From an uncultured Bacteroidota bacterium (GTDB lineage Bacteria > Bacteroidota > Bacteroidia > Flavobacteriales > Flavobacteriaceae): a stretch of 47,303 nucleotides of DNA. Shown here one piece after another: positions 25,973 to 34,707 of the stretch. The stretch is from positions 1-47,303 of the forward strand of contig CAJXVU010000027.1 of NCBI GenBank assembly GCA_913062555.1, in the 5' to 3' direction. A program made the translations under genes and the position numbers. The notes beneath the pieces are model-generated. The model was given only the letters and a program-made list of their open reading frames with translations, was not told the origin of the DNA and ran no database searches. Each line of letters starts with the position of its first letter. Positions within the stretch are counted from its first letter, which is position 1.

Positions 25973-26554
25973 ATGTATCAAATATTTGTAAACGATAAAC
26001 CAATTGTTCTAACTACAAAAGTGGAGCAGGAAACTGATTTTAAAAATTACTTACTCGATACGACTGCTATTGGTAAGGTGATTAAGGAAATTCAAAAAAG
26101 CAGCTTGGGGTCTATTAGACTTATAGGTAAGGATAAAAAAACTTTACTCAAATCCTTTTTAAAGTTCTTGCCTAATGTGATTGCTGGTGGTGGTAAAGTG
26201 TATAATGATAAAGGAGAGGTCCTGTTCATATTTAGAAATGATAAATGGGATTTGCCTAAAGGAAAAGCTGAAGGCAAAGAAACTATTGATAGAACTGCAA
26301 TTCGGGAGGTAGAAGAAGAAACCGGAATATCCGGTTTGAGAATTGTAAAACCATTAGAAATAACTTATCATATTTTTAAACGCAATGGGAAATACAAAAT
26401 AAAAGTAACCTATTGGTTTGAAATGCACACGAGTTATAGCGGTGTTTTATTGCCTCAAGAAGAAGAGGGTATAACTAAGGTTGCATGGTTAAATGAAACC
26501 CAGATTAAAAAGGCCATGAATAACTCCTATGCAAATATCAAGTTATTAGTCTAA
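25973..26554 (+). CDS. NUDIX hydrolase
   Basis: This 193-residue protein has an N-terminal extension (about 1-60) and a NUDIX domain. The NUDIX box is intact: G at the start of GKAEGKETID, then REVEEETGI (about residues 97-119), with the glutamates that bind Mg2+. NUDIX enzymes cleave nucleoside diphosphates linked to another group; the substrate here is not evident. It is divergent from pyrE, an arrangement often kept in flavobacteria, which hints at nucleotide metabolism or clean-up. Confidence 0.92.
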   Translation: MYQIFVNDKPIVLTTKVEQETDFKNYLLDTTAIGKVIKEIQKSSLGSIRLIGKDKKTLLKSFLKFLPNVIAGGGKVYNDKGEVLFIFRNDKWDLPKGKAEGKETIDRTAIREVEEETGISGLRIVKPLEITYHIFKRNGKYKIKVTYWFEMHTSYSGVLLPQEEEGITKVAWLNETQIKKAMNNSYANIKLLV

Positions 26555-26775
26555 AGTCATATGTGTATGTGAGTTATGATCAATGATTTATTAAGCTAGT
26601 AATTTATATTATTGTGTATAGAAAGATAAAACTCTTTATAACATACATGCGTTAAATAATATTTCTTAGGTTTTTTTTGTGTCGCTTTTAATTATTAATG
26701 TTTGAGTGCAATCAGATTTATTTAATTTAAAGAATTACCTATAACTCAATATTAATTATAGCATCTACAGAAGTA

Positions 26776-27204
26776 ATGAAGGTGATTTTATACCCATTTA
26801 AGATTATATACAAATTGTATTTTCTTATTTACTTTGTTCTAGTATTAGTCCTATTCTTTCCTATATTTCTTGTTTTATTATCTAAAAAAGAACGCTTTCC
26901 AAAAGCATTTAAGGTGATAAGAGTAATTTCTAAAGAAGCTCCAAAACTTGGAGTATTTAAACCAGGAGCGGTGTCAATAGCCATTCAAAAACAAATTCCC
27001 ATTTTACCAATTACACAAACAACAAACTGGAAACGACTACAACGCAGTGGATTTTGGACCGGAAAAGCTAGACCTGGAATGGCCGAAGTGATTATTCATC
27101 CACCAATTTCAACGAAAGGCTTAACTAGAAAAGATACAGAGGCATTACAAGCTAAACTTTGGGATGTTATAAATCTGCCATTAATTCAAAAGTATGGGGT
27201 TTAA
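26776..27204 (+). pseudogene. plsC: Remnant of 1-acyl-sn-glycerol-3-phosphate acyltransferase with internal in-frame deletion
   Basis: The 142-residue frame has both ends of a flavobacterial PlsC but not the middle. Residues 1-50 match the hydrophobic N-terminal anchor (MKVILYPFKIIYKLYF). From residue 51 the sequence is the part normally found after the EGT motif: ISKEAPKLG, KQIPILPIT, NWKRL, EVIIHPPIST. About 100 residues are missing, including the HX4D catalytic motif and the glycerophosphate-binding motif, so acyltransferase activity is not possible. The frame is preserved across the junction (about 26925), so the deletion may be recent or the product may have a residual role. An intact plsC presumably exists elsewhere. 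Confidence 0.8.
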
Positions 27205-27406
27205 TAGATTGAATAAGACGCGCTGTTCTGTGAAAGAAGCAAGGTGTTAGATTGATATATTATTTCTTTTAATAATACGGTATTAGACAAAGGAATGCTT
27301 ATGTTTTGTTAGAAGGCATCTGTTTATATTAGCTTTAGATAATTATTGGCCCCCCTTCTTTTAATCACGATCTTCTATTTTTCGTATTTTTAAATATTAC
27401 AAATTC

Positions 27407-27436
27407 TTGTGTGTAATGATATTAACCGTATTTTTG
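27407..27436 (+). promoter_or_regulatory. Full Bacteroidota-type promoter for the SulP gene
   Basis: A TTG (27407-27409) is followed after exactly 19 bases by TATTTTTG (27429-27436), matching the -33/-7 consensus of the Bacteroidota housekeeping sigma factor. The ATG at 27460 would be preceded by a leader of about 15-20 bases. This is the best promoter match in the window. Confidence 0.7.
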
Positions 27437-27459
27437 CCGCTTCTTAAAATCAAACCATC

Positions 27460-29082
27460 ATGACAGAGTTTATTAGAAAAAGTGCTGCAAATGCTAAAAA
27501 TGATATTTTAAGTGGACTAACAGTAGCATTGGCTCTGGTGCCAGAAGCTGTAGCTTTTGCTTTTGTTGCAGGGGTAGATCCTTTAGTGGGCTTGTACGCT
27601 GCTTTTATGATTGGTTTAATTACTGCTATTTTTGGCGGTCGACCAGGTATGATTAGTGGTGCTACCGGGGCATTGGCGGTGGTTATGGTAAGCTTGGTTG
27701 CAGAGGGAAATGCTATGGGAGCGATTGGAGAAGAACTAGGCTTATACTATTTATTCGCTACAGTAATACTGATGGGTATTATACAAATGCTTGCCGGTGT
27801 TTTTAAGCTTGGGAAGTTTGTGCGATTAATTCCGCATCCTGTAATGATGGGCTTTGTTAATGGTTTGGCCATCGTTATATTTTTATCTCAGCTTGGCATG
27901 TTTATGACTAGTGAAAATGGGCAAGAAGTTTGGATGCATGGTGCACAACTTTGGACGATGGTAGGTCTTGTAGCTTTAACCATGGGCATCATGTTTGGAT
28001 TACCAAAACTTACCAAGAAAGTGCCAGAGGCTTTAGTGGCTATTTTAGTAGTTTCTGCTATTGTAATCTTTGGGAACCTTAATGTGGCTACTGTTGGTAG
28101 CTTTATAGCAGATGGTGGAGGTGAAGGTTTAAAAGGTGGTTTACCACAATTTCAGTTTGATATTTTTAATAAAGTACCATTCAATTTTGAGACTTTAAAA
28201 TTCATTTTCCCTTATGCACTTATTCTAGCTGCTATTGGCTTAATTGAATCTTTGATGACTTTGAATTTAATAGACGAATTAACCGACACCAGAGGAAACT
28301 CTAACAAAGAATGTATGGCTCAAGGAGGCGCCAATATTGTTACTGGATTGTTTGGTGGTATGGGCGGTTGTGCCATGATTGGTCAATCTATAATTAATAT
28401 TAAGGGTGGTGGTCGTGGTCGGCTTTCTGGAATAGTAGCGGCATTGGCTTTATTAGGGTTTATATTATTTGCTTCAGGTTTAATTGAACAAGTACCAATT
28501 GCCGCGTTAGTAGGTGTGATGTTTATGGTGGTTGTCGGGACTTTTGCTTGGTCTAGTTTTAGAATTATGAATAAAATCCCTAGGACAGATGTTTTTGTAT
28601 TGATTTTGGTATCTGGATTAACCGTGATTTTTGATTTGGCGATTGCTGTAATTTCAGGAGTTATTATTAGTGCTATGGTATTTACTTGGGAGAATGCCAA
28701 ACGAATTCGTGCTCGTAAGCGCATGAAAGATGATGGTACTAAGGTTTACGAAATATGGGGGCCCTTATTTTTTGGAAGTATAACTGCTTTCAATGAAAAG
28801 TTTGATATAAAGAATGATCCAGAAAAGGTTGAAATTGACTTTGTAGAATCTCGTATCAGTGACCATTCAGCTATAGAATCTATCTTTAATTTGGTAAACA
28901 AATATGAGGCTGAAGGAAAGCAAGTCAAATTAAAACACCTGAGTGAAGATTGTAAAGTTTTACTTTATAAATCATCACCAAAATTTAGAGATGTTATTGT
29001 TGAAGATATTGATGATCCACGTTATCATCTTGCCGAAAACCCTGAAGCATTTACAAAAGGATTGTCAGAATACAATCTGTAA
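27460..29082 (+). CDS. SulP family anion transporter
   Basis: This 540-residue SLC26/SulP protein has a membrane domain (about residues 15-410). The family signature region begins LSGLTVALALVPEAVAFA, and GLIESLMT and other pore-helix segments are recognisable. A cytoplasmic STAS domain follows (about 430-530). SulP members move sulfate, bicarbonate or dicarboxylates; in marine bacteria many are Na+-dependent bicarbonate transporters (BicA-like). No sulfate assimilation genes are near, so the anion is undecided. The stop codon directly abuts the stop of the convergent VOC gene. Confidence 0.9.
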   Translation: MTEFIRKSAANAKNDILSGLTVALALVPEAVAFAFVAGVDPLVGLYAAFMIGLITAIFGGRPGMISGATGALAVVMVSLVAEGNAMGAIGEELGLYYLFATVILMGIIQMLAGVFKLGKFVRLIPHPVMMGFVNGLAIVIFLSQLGMFMTSENGQEVWMHGAQLWTMVGLVALTMGIMFGLPKLTKKVPEALVAILVVSAIVIFGNLNVATVGSFIADGGGEGLKGGLPQFQFDIFNKVPFNFETLKFIFPYALILAAIGLIESLMTLNLIDELTDTRGNSNKECMAQGGANIVTGLFGGMGGCAMIGQSIINIKGGGRGRLSGIVAALALLGFILFASGLIEQVPIAALVGVMFMVVVGTFAWSSFRIMNKIPRTDVFVLILVSGLTVIFDLAIAVISGVIISAMVFTWENAKRIRARKRMKDDGTKVYEIWGPLFFGSITAFNEKFDIKNDPEKVEIDFVESRISDHSAIESIFNLVNKYEAEGKQVKLKHLSEDCKVLLYKSSPKFRDVIVEDIDDPRYHLAENPEAFTKGLSEYNL

Positions 29083-29493
29083 TTATTTAAAAAACGATGC
29101 CCCATCTACCATAATAGTAGTGAGCTCCACGGTATGATTGTCGGGGTCTTTTAAGTAAATAGAGTGGAAGTAATGATGGTCTTGAAACTCAAAATCTTGA
29201 TCAATGGCATCGAAATGTTCCTGTGCTTTTTTAAAATCATTATTTGAAACATTAAAAGCAAAATGGTCAATTTTTACATTTCTAGATAATGGATTGAGAG
29301 TTTCATGCTCTAGATTTGCAGGGAAAATTGCTACACCAGCTTGGCCAGCAAGCATAAAAATGGGGAATGCTCCCCATTTTTCTAATTGATATTTTTTTAA
29401 TCCCATAACACTGTCATACCACGCTACGGAAATATCCATGTCATTAACTCTAATGGCAACATGATCCAAAAAATTAATATTGAATGGTTTCAT
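29083..29493 (-). CDS. VOC family protein (glyoxalase/bleomycin-resistance fold)
   Basis: This 136-residue protein contains one VOC fold made of two beta-alpha-beta3 modules. It opens with LDHVAIRVNDMDISVAWY, and the second module contains FHSIYLKDPDNHTVEL. Putative metal ligands are the His in LDHVA, the His in IDHFAF and the Glu in TVELTT. The fold serves isomerases, dioxygenases and antibiotic-binding proteins, so the reaction cannot be named. It abuts the SulP gene tail to tail with no bases between stops. Confidence 0.87.
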   Translation of the reverse strand: MKPFNINFLDHVAIRVNDMDISVAWYDSVMGLKKYQLEKWGAFPIFMLAGQAGVAIFPANLEHETLNPLSRNVKIDHFAFNVSNNDFKKAQEHFDAIDQDFEFQDHHYFHSIYLKDPDNHTVELTTIMVDGASFFK

Positions 29494-29520
29494 ATTTTAA
29501 AAATATGAAAAACTCGAACG

Positions 29521-31050
29521 TTATTCTTTTGTCGCAGATAGATTTTCTCTATCCAATAATTGGCCTCTAACAATTACTTTGTCAATGGCATTGTACGCTT
29601 CTATTGTTTCTAATGGATTTTTATCTAATACGAGAAGGTTGGCAACCTTATCGTTTTCTATAGTTCCATAATGATGATCTAAATTAAAAGCCTTGGCATT
29701 ATTTATAGTAGCAGCTAATAAAATTTGCTCCAAGGATACTCCAGATTGCTGCCATTTTTGCATCTCTAAGTAGCCATTTAAGCCAGGAGGCATGGAATGT
29801 GTATTTGCAGCAGGAGTATCTGTTCCAAATAATAAATTGGCATCGTTCTCAGCGAGGGTTTTTGTAGCCAGTTCAACTTTATCAATCACTTTTTGCATGA
29901 TGATCATGATTTCTTCATTGCTCATCCCATCAAAAAAGTCCTTCGCATATCTTTTTATATTTTGTTCCTGCCAATGTCCTTCATCTGTATGTAACCATTC
30001 TAATAAATTTCCTGGATACACATGTATTAAGTCACTATTGTTTAAAAAGGTAGCATCAAAAACATCTTTCTGTCCACCTACAACTCTTATGGTTGGTTGG
30101 TATCCAATTTTCCGATTTGCAATTTCTATGAGCAATTCTTTATGTGTATCTGGGAGTTCTTTTACATTGAGATACTCCTTTATGTTTCCCCAGTGCCACA
30201 TCCCATGTGCAAAAATATCTATGCCGGTTTCTAAGCCAAATTTTTGGGCTTCGTATGCGTTTGCATGTAGTAATACTGGGATATTTTGCAAATGAGCTTC
30301 TTTAACGATGCCCTTAATTATTTCCTGACTTGGTAATTCCCAAGTAAGTTCTTCGGTACCACCAAAACCATCTTCATATAGGGTTTTTATACAAATACCC
30401 CCGTTTTCATCCACAATTCTGGACACTAATGCTTTAGGGGTGTGTTTGGTTTTGTCAATTGTGTCCGGAATGCTTACATTTTCATTGAATGGGTCATGTA
30501 AAAAATTCGGATATTCGTTTAAACGATCTTCTTCAGGGGTTTCATTCATCATTAAATCATGTGCAATGACAACTTGATCACCACAAGTAAATATATCTGG
30601 TCTAATGTCTTTTTCTAATATATTGTTTACAACCTTAGGGTTGTAATTATTTACATCTATTAAAGTCGTGTACCCAAAGTATAAATAGCTTTTTGGTAAT
30701 TGATTAAAATAAGACTTTGTGTACTCAGGATATTTGCGTTGATGCCTCCAATTCATCCCGGCAACACTGGCTAAGTGTACATGACTATCAATAAGCCCGG
30801 GAATGATAAATTTTCCAGTAGCATCAATAGTTTTAAAGTTCCCTTCTACAGTTCTAGTCGTTTCAGAGATGGAGATAATTTTATCATTATCAATAATAAT
30901 ATTTCCTATAAAACTGGTATAACTTCCCTCTTCGGGAGTTAGAATGGTTGCATTCTCAATGAGTAATCCGTTTTCAATGGCAATAGGAGTTTCTTTCTGG
31001 CAGGATACAAGAAGTACTGCCAAAAGGAAGTTGATTTTTAAAATTCGCAT
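29521..31050 (-). CDS. Exported amidohydrolase lipoprotein
   Basis: This 509-residue protein begins with a lipoprotein signal (MRILKINFLLAVLLVSC, lipidated C17). An amidohydrolase-superfamily domain follows, with a small beta-sandwich at the start and a metal-dependent TIM barrel. Metal-site motifs are IDSHVHLAS, LLHANAYE, FAHGMWHWG and FGTDTPAAN, matching the HxH...H...H...D pattern. The C-terminal segment NDKVANLLVLDKNPLETI is typical of the imidazolonepropionase/dipeptidase-like branch. The substrate is unknown; a periplasmic dipeptide or cyclic amide is plausible. It has no evident operon partner. Confidence 0.88.
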   Translation of the reverse strand: MRILKINFLLAVLLVSCQKETPIAIENGLLIENATILTPEEGSYTSFIGNIIIDNDKIISISETTRTVEGNFKTIDATGKFIIPGLIDSHVHLASVAGMNWRHQRKYPEYTKSYFNQLPKSYLYFGYTTLIDVNNYNPKVVNNILEKDIRPDIFTCGDQVVIAHDLMMNETPEEDRLNEYPNFLHDPFNENVSIPDTIDKTKHTPKALVSRIVDENGGICIKTLYEDGFGGTEELTWELPSQEIIKGIVKEAHLQNIPVLLHANAYEAQKFGLETGIDIFAHGMWHWGNIKEYLNVKELPDTHKELLIEIANRKIGYQPTIRVVGGQKDVFDATFLNNSDLIHVYPGNLLEWLHTDEGHWQEQNIKRYAKDFFDGMSNEEIMIIMQKVIDKVELATKTLAENDANLLFGTDTPAANTHSMPPGLNGYLEMQKWQQSGVSLEQILLAATINNAKAFNLDHHYGTIENDKVANLLVLDKNPLETIEAYNAIDKVIVRGQLLDRENLSATKE

Positions 31051-31263
31051 AATTGGTTGGTTTGATTGATTGATACAATGAAGACGACTAAGTTGGAAAA
31101 TTGTTACTTAGAGTCATGAGATCATCAGGGTATTTGGAAAGATCAAAACAGGTTAGTACAAGAAGAAGCTCAGGAATACATGTTTTTTATTGATGCTGTT
31201 TTATTATTATAATATTTACAATGGGCCAGATAATTTCCTCATTGTACTTTACAATTATTCAAA

Positions 31264-31719
31264 TTATTTTACCCTCACGTTTTTGGGAACCAGTTTTGTA
31301 TAATCGCCATTATTTCTAATCACATCTCTTACAATTGAGGAGGCGATATAAGAGGTGCCAGCAGAGGTTAGTAAAAAGACAGTTTCAATGGGCGCCAGAT
31401 CCCGATTGGTATGGGCAATGGCTTTCTCAAATTCAAAATCGGCAGGATTCCGTAAGCCTCGAAGTATAAATGAAGCATCAATTTCTTTGCAGAAATCTAC
31501 CGTTAACCCTTTATAGGTCATCACTTTTATTTTAGACTCATCAGCAAAGGCATCTTCAATAAATTGTTTGCGCTCTTCTAAACTAAACATGTATTTCTTT
31601 GACGCATTTACACCAATAGCTACGATAATTTCGTCAAAAAGAGTGACTCCTCGTTTAATGATGTCAAAATGTCCTAAGGTTAATGGATCAAATGATCCCG
31701 GGAAAATAGCTTTTTTCAT
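31264..31719 (-). CDS. coaD: Pantetheine-phosphate adenylyltransferase
   Basis: CoaD transfers AMP to 4'-phosphopantetheine, the penultimate step of coenzyme A synthesis. From the ATG at 31719 the protein has 151 residues. It begins MKKAIFPGSFDPLTLGH with the TxGH nucleotidyltransferase motif, and has RGLRNPADFEFE near the middle and SSIVRD near the end. The frame continues upstream to a TTG at 31797, but a promoter box at 31795-31802 overlaps that TTG. The shorter start is therefore right. Confidence 0.96.
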   Translation of the reverse strand: MKKAIFPGSFDPLTLGHFDIIKRGVTLFDEIIVAIGVNASKKYMFSLEERKQFIEDAFADESKIKVMTYKGLTVDFCKEIDASFILRGLRNPADFEFEKAIAHTNRDLAPIETVFLLTSAGTSYIASSIVRDVIRNNGDYTKLVPKNVRVK

Positions 31720-31794
31720 CAACTGTGTTTCACTTAGTGGATTTATTAAGATTAAAATGAAGTGCTCAAAAGCAGATTCATTTATAGACCAATT

Positions 31795-31802
31795 CAAATA
31801 TA
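31795..31802 (-). promoter_or_regulatory. Candidate -7 box for coaD
   Basis: TATATTTG on the minus strand matches TAnnTTTG, 75 bases upstream of the coaD ATG. It implies an untranslated leader of about 65-70 bases. Confidence 0.5.
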
Positions 31803-32042
31803 AACATAATTAGATTAACTTCTATTTCAAATTGTTGTCAAGCGTATTATTAGAATCTTAGTTGAGGTCAATGTTATATAAAATGAATGCTTTCTCTGAA
31901 TCATAATTCTTACGATATGTTTAGTCTTCATTCTTTTAATATCCTGTGTAGTTTATCTAATTTTTTTACTACTCACCGATGATACATGTAAATTAGATAA
32001 TTGAAGTTTGTGCTAACAATCCAGTACTATAAATTTATCCAA
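31803..32042. other. Intergenic region between coaD and the second hybrid kinase
   Basis: Together with the coaD leader, this forms a gap of about 320 bases between divergent genes. It is AT-rich. Apart from the coaD -7 box at its left edge I see no convincing promoter, hairpin or RNA gene. A TTG-initiated extension of the kinase frame begins at 32001. Confidence 0.5.
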
Positions 32043-33509
32043 ATGTATTTTTGGATCAAAAAAATAGCCCTAATTTCCCTATTTAGCCTGCTTTTTTCAA
32101 ATCAAATTGTGGCGCTTAATGAGATGGGTGTGGTTGAAATATCATCCAATAATATTAGAGATCACAATCAAAACCAAAGATTCAATAGCCCTTTAAATTG
32201 TGCATATGAGCACCTGATATTGCAAAACAATGTCGAAGGAACATTGATTTCAGAAAACCAAAAAGTATCTATAACCAATCGGAAATTGAAATTTATTTTA
32301 TATGTAATTATCACTTTTACATGCTTACTGCTTCTAATTATTTGCGTCCAATATAAAAAAAATATTGCCTTCAGATTAGCAAAGAATAAAGCTGTAGATC
32401 TATCGCAAAGTAAGACGAGATTTTTCTCAACGATGACTCATGAATTGAGAAATCCATTGCATGTAGTAATTGGAGTAACTGACCTATTAATTAATGAGAA
32501 TCCAAGAGAAAATCAAACAGAGTATTTAAGTGCTTTGAAGTTTTCGACAGCTCAACTTTTCGCACTAATTGATGATGTGTTATTAATGGGTAAAATGAAT
32601 AATAACAAGTTGGAAGTAGAATATCTTAGTTTTGATCTAAAGCAACTTATTCATGATCTATTAGCGGCATTAAAGTTGTCAAAATTGAATAATGGGAATA
32701 CTTTACATTTAATTTTGGATGAAAATATACCTAATACTGTCAAGGGTGATTCATTAAAAATTTCTCAAGTGCTCATAAACTTAATTGGGAATGCTTTAAA
32801 ATTTACCACTGATGGGAATGTTTGGGTTCAAATTTCGGTGGTTAATACAACCAATGATACCATAACTATTCACTTTAATATTCGAGATGATGGCTTCGGT
32901 ATTTCTCAAAAAATGCAGAAATGTATTTTTGAAGAGTTCACGCAAGAATCAATTGAAGTCGGTAAAAAATATGGTGGAACCGGTTTGGGTTTGACTATTG
33001 TTAAAAAGATTTTGAATTTACTAGGAAGCGAAATAAAAGTTGAAAGTAAAAAAAATGAAGGTGCAACATTTTACTTCAATTTAACCTTTAATATGACATT
33101 GACTAAAAATCAAATTGAAAAAGTAGATCTAGGAGATTTTGAAGGATTAAATGGCATCAAGGCACTCATCGTAGATGATGATAAAATTAATCAATTACTA
33201 ACTCAGAAGATTTTAGAATATATGCAAGTAGATTGTACGACTAGTAGCAGTGGAACCGATGCTATTTATGAGTTACAAACAAAAGATTTTGATATCGTTT
33301 TAATGGATGTCAACATGCCAAAAATCAATGGATATCAAACGGTAAGAAGAATTAGAATGTTCAATACAACAATTCCTATTTTAGCTTTAACAGCGAATCA
33401 TAAAATTGACGCCAATTTTAAAGGCTCTGGGATGAATGACTATATTGCTAAACCTTTTTTAAATGAAGAATTCTACAAAAAAATAATTGAGGTATTGAAT
33501 AATAAATAG
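32043..33509 (+). CDS. Hybrid sensor histidine kinase / response regulator with reduced sensor
   Basis: This hybrid kinase has 488 residues from the ATG at 32043. It has a signal or anchor helix (about 3-24), a short extracytoplasmic stretch of only about 55 residues and a transmembrane helix (about 82-103). The HisKA domain has H133 in THELRNPL, the HATPase domain has DDGFGI and GGTGLGLT, and the receiver has phospho-acceptor D422 in LMDVNMP. Its kinase and receiver parts closely parallel the TPR kinase at 2282-4501, but the TPR repeats are absent. It interrupts the usual neighbourhood of coaD and ddl. A TTG start at 32001 would add 14 residues. The catalytic residues look intact. Confidence 0.9.
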   Translation: MYFWIKKIALISLFSLLFSNQIVALNEMGVVEISSNNIRDHNQNQRFNSPLNCAYEHLILQNNVEGTLISENQKVSITNRKLKFILYVIITFTCLLLLIICVQYKKNIAFRLAKNKAVDLSQSKTRFFSTMTHELRNPLHVVIGVTDLLINENPRENQTEYLSALKFSTAQLFALIDDVLLMGKMNNNKLEVEYLSFDLKQLIHDLLAALKLSKLNNGNTLHLILDENIPNTVKGDSLKISQVLINLIGNALKFTTDGNVWVQISVVNTTNDTITIHFNIRDDGFGISQKMQKCIFEEFTQESIEVGKKYGGTGLGLTIVKKILNLLGSEIKVESKKNEGATFYFNLTFNMTLTKNQIEKVDLGDFEGLNGIKALIVDDDKINQLLTQKILEYMQVDCTTSSSGTDAIYELQTKDFDIVLMDVNMPKINGYQTVRRIRMFNTTIPILALTANHKIDANFKGSGMNDYIAKPFLNEEFYKKIIEVLNNK

Positions 33510-33526
33510 CAGTTGTAAATAACGCT

Positions 33527-34501
33527 TTATTTTAGAGCCTCTTTTATGGCATTATCAAATAATTCTTCCAAAGAGATTCCTGCTGCAACTGCTTGTTGAG
33601 GTAAGATGCTTTCTTTAGTAAGTCCAGGAATGGTGTTTACTTCAAGAAGATGTGGTTCACCATCTTTAAAAATATATTCGCTTCTTGAAAAACCTTTCAT
33701 TTTTAAGATCTCATAAACTTGTTTGGCATTAGACCTGACTTTCAAAGCCATTTTCTCAGATATTCTGGCAGGCGTTATCTCTTGAGATTCACCCAAATAT
33801 TTTGCTTTGTAATCAAAAAAATCATTATTGCTAACTATTTCAGTAAGCGGTAATACTTTAGTTTCTCCATGATAAGAAATTACACCAACTGAAACTTCGG
33901 TACCATCTAAAAAGGCCTCGATAATAATTTCATCGTCTTCTTTAAATGCTACCGCAATTGCTGTTTTTAGATCTTCTTTTTTATAAACTTTAGTAATACC
34001 AAAACTGCTTCCTGCTTTATTTGCTTTTACAAAACAAGGCAATCCAACTTTGGTGATTATTGCAGCTTCGTCAATAATATCCCCAAGATTGACATAATAA
34101 GATACCGCCGTTTTTATGCCATAAGGTTTGAGAACGCTTAAACAGTCACGTTTATTAAATGTAAGTGCTGCTTGATACATATCACAGCTTGTATGTGGGA
34201 TATTTAGTAAATCGAAATAGGCTTGCATTGACCCATCTTCACCAGGAGAACCATGAATGGCATTAAACACACAATCAAAAGTGATTTTAGAATTGTTTAT
34301 AACAACCGAAAAATCATTTTTATCAATCGGGAATTCGGCAGCATTGTCTGCAACATATACCCATTTGTTTTTGAAAATATGAATCCTGTATAAATCATAT
34401 TTTTCACTGTTTAAAGTTTCATAAACTACATTACCACTCTTTAATGAAATTTTATATTCACTAGAATAACCTCCCATGATAATAGCAATTTTTTGTTTCA
34501 T
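33527..34501 (-). CDS. ddl: D-alanine--D-alanine ligase
   Basis: Ddl joins two D-alanines with ATP to make the dipeptide for peptidoglycan precursors. The 324-residue ATP-grasp protein shows HGSPGEDG near residue 84, FVKANKAGSSFG near 158-169 and LEVNTIPGLTKES near 292-304, with the ligands for Mg2+ and the phosphate loop. The C-terminal end is standard. It is divergent from the PASTA gene. Confidence 0.95.
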   Translation of the reverse strand: MKQKIAIIMGGYSSEYKISLKSGNVVYETLNSEKYDLYRIHIFKNKWVYVADNAAEFPIDKNDFSVVINNSKITFDCVFNAIHGSPGEDGSMQAYFDLLNIPHTSCDMYQAALTFNKRDCLSVLKPYGIKTAVSYYVNLGDIIDEAAIITKVGLPCFVKANKAGSSFGITKVYKKEDLKTAIAVAFKEDDEIIIEAFLDGTEVSVGVISYHGETKVLPLTEIVSNNDFFDYKAKYLGESQEITPARISEKMALKVRSNAKQVYEILKMKGFSRSEYIFKDGEPHLLEVNTIPGLTKESILPQQAVAAGISLEELFDNAIKEALK

Positions 34502-34680
34502 AGCTGTACTTCCTAATTTTTTGATTGCATGTATGAATTTTTAAAATTCAATAAACTTTCACTTTTTTCGTTTTGTAAAAATATCATTAATTCATCTAAC
34601 GGAAAACCTTTTTGTTTTAATATACCGTATATACTTAAACTAAAGTTAATTTAATTAATTTATAGAACTATAAATTTGTG

Positions 34681-34688
34681 TAGTTTTG
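34681..34688 (+). promoter_or_regulatory. Candidate -7 box for the PASTA-rluD pair
   Basis: TAGTTTTG matches TAnnTTTG, 19 bases upstream of the PASTA gene ATG at 34708. The -33 position holds only T-rich sequence. Confidence 0.5.
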
Positions 34689-34707
34689 CTAAATATTTAA
34701 AGTCAAT

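Noticed and set aside
27205..27459. Possible RNA gene in the gap between the plsC remnant and the SulP gene
   Set aside because: No cloverleaf or other stable fold could be drawn; only a promoter for the SulP gene is supported.
29792..30295. Plus-strand open frame of 167 codons inside the amidohydrolase
   Set aside because: It mirrors a conserved coding region with complete metal-site motifs and its product is low-complexity Ser/Phe/Cys-rich.
31051..31263. Gap between coaD and the amidohydrolase containing short TTGATTGATTGA-type repeats
   Set aside because: The repeat is only three partial units and no open frame or hairpin was convincing.
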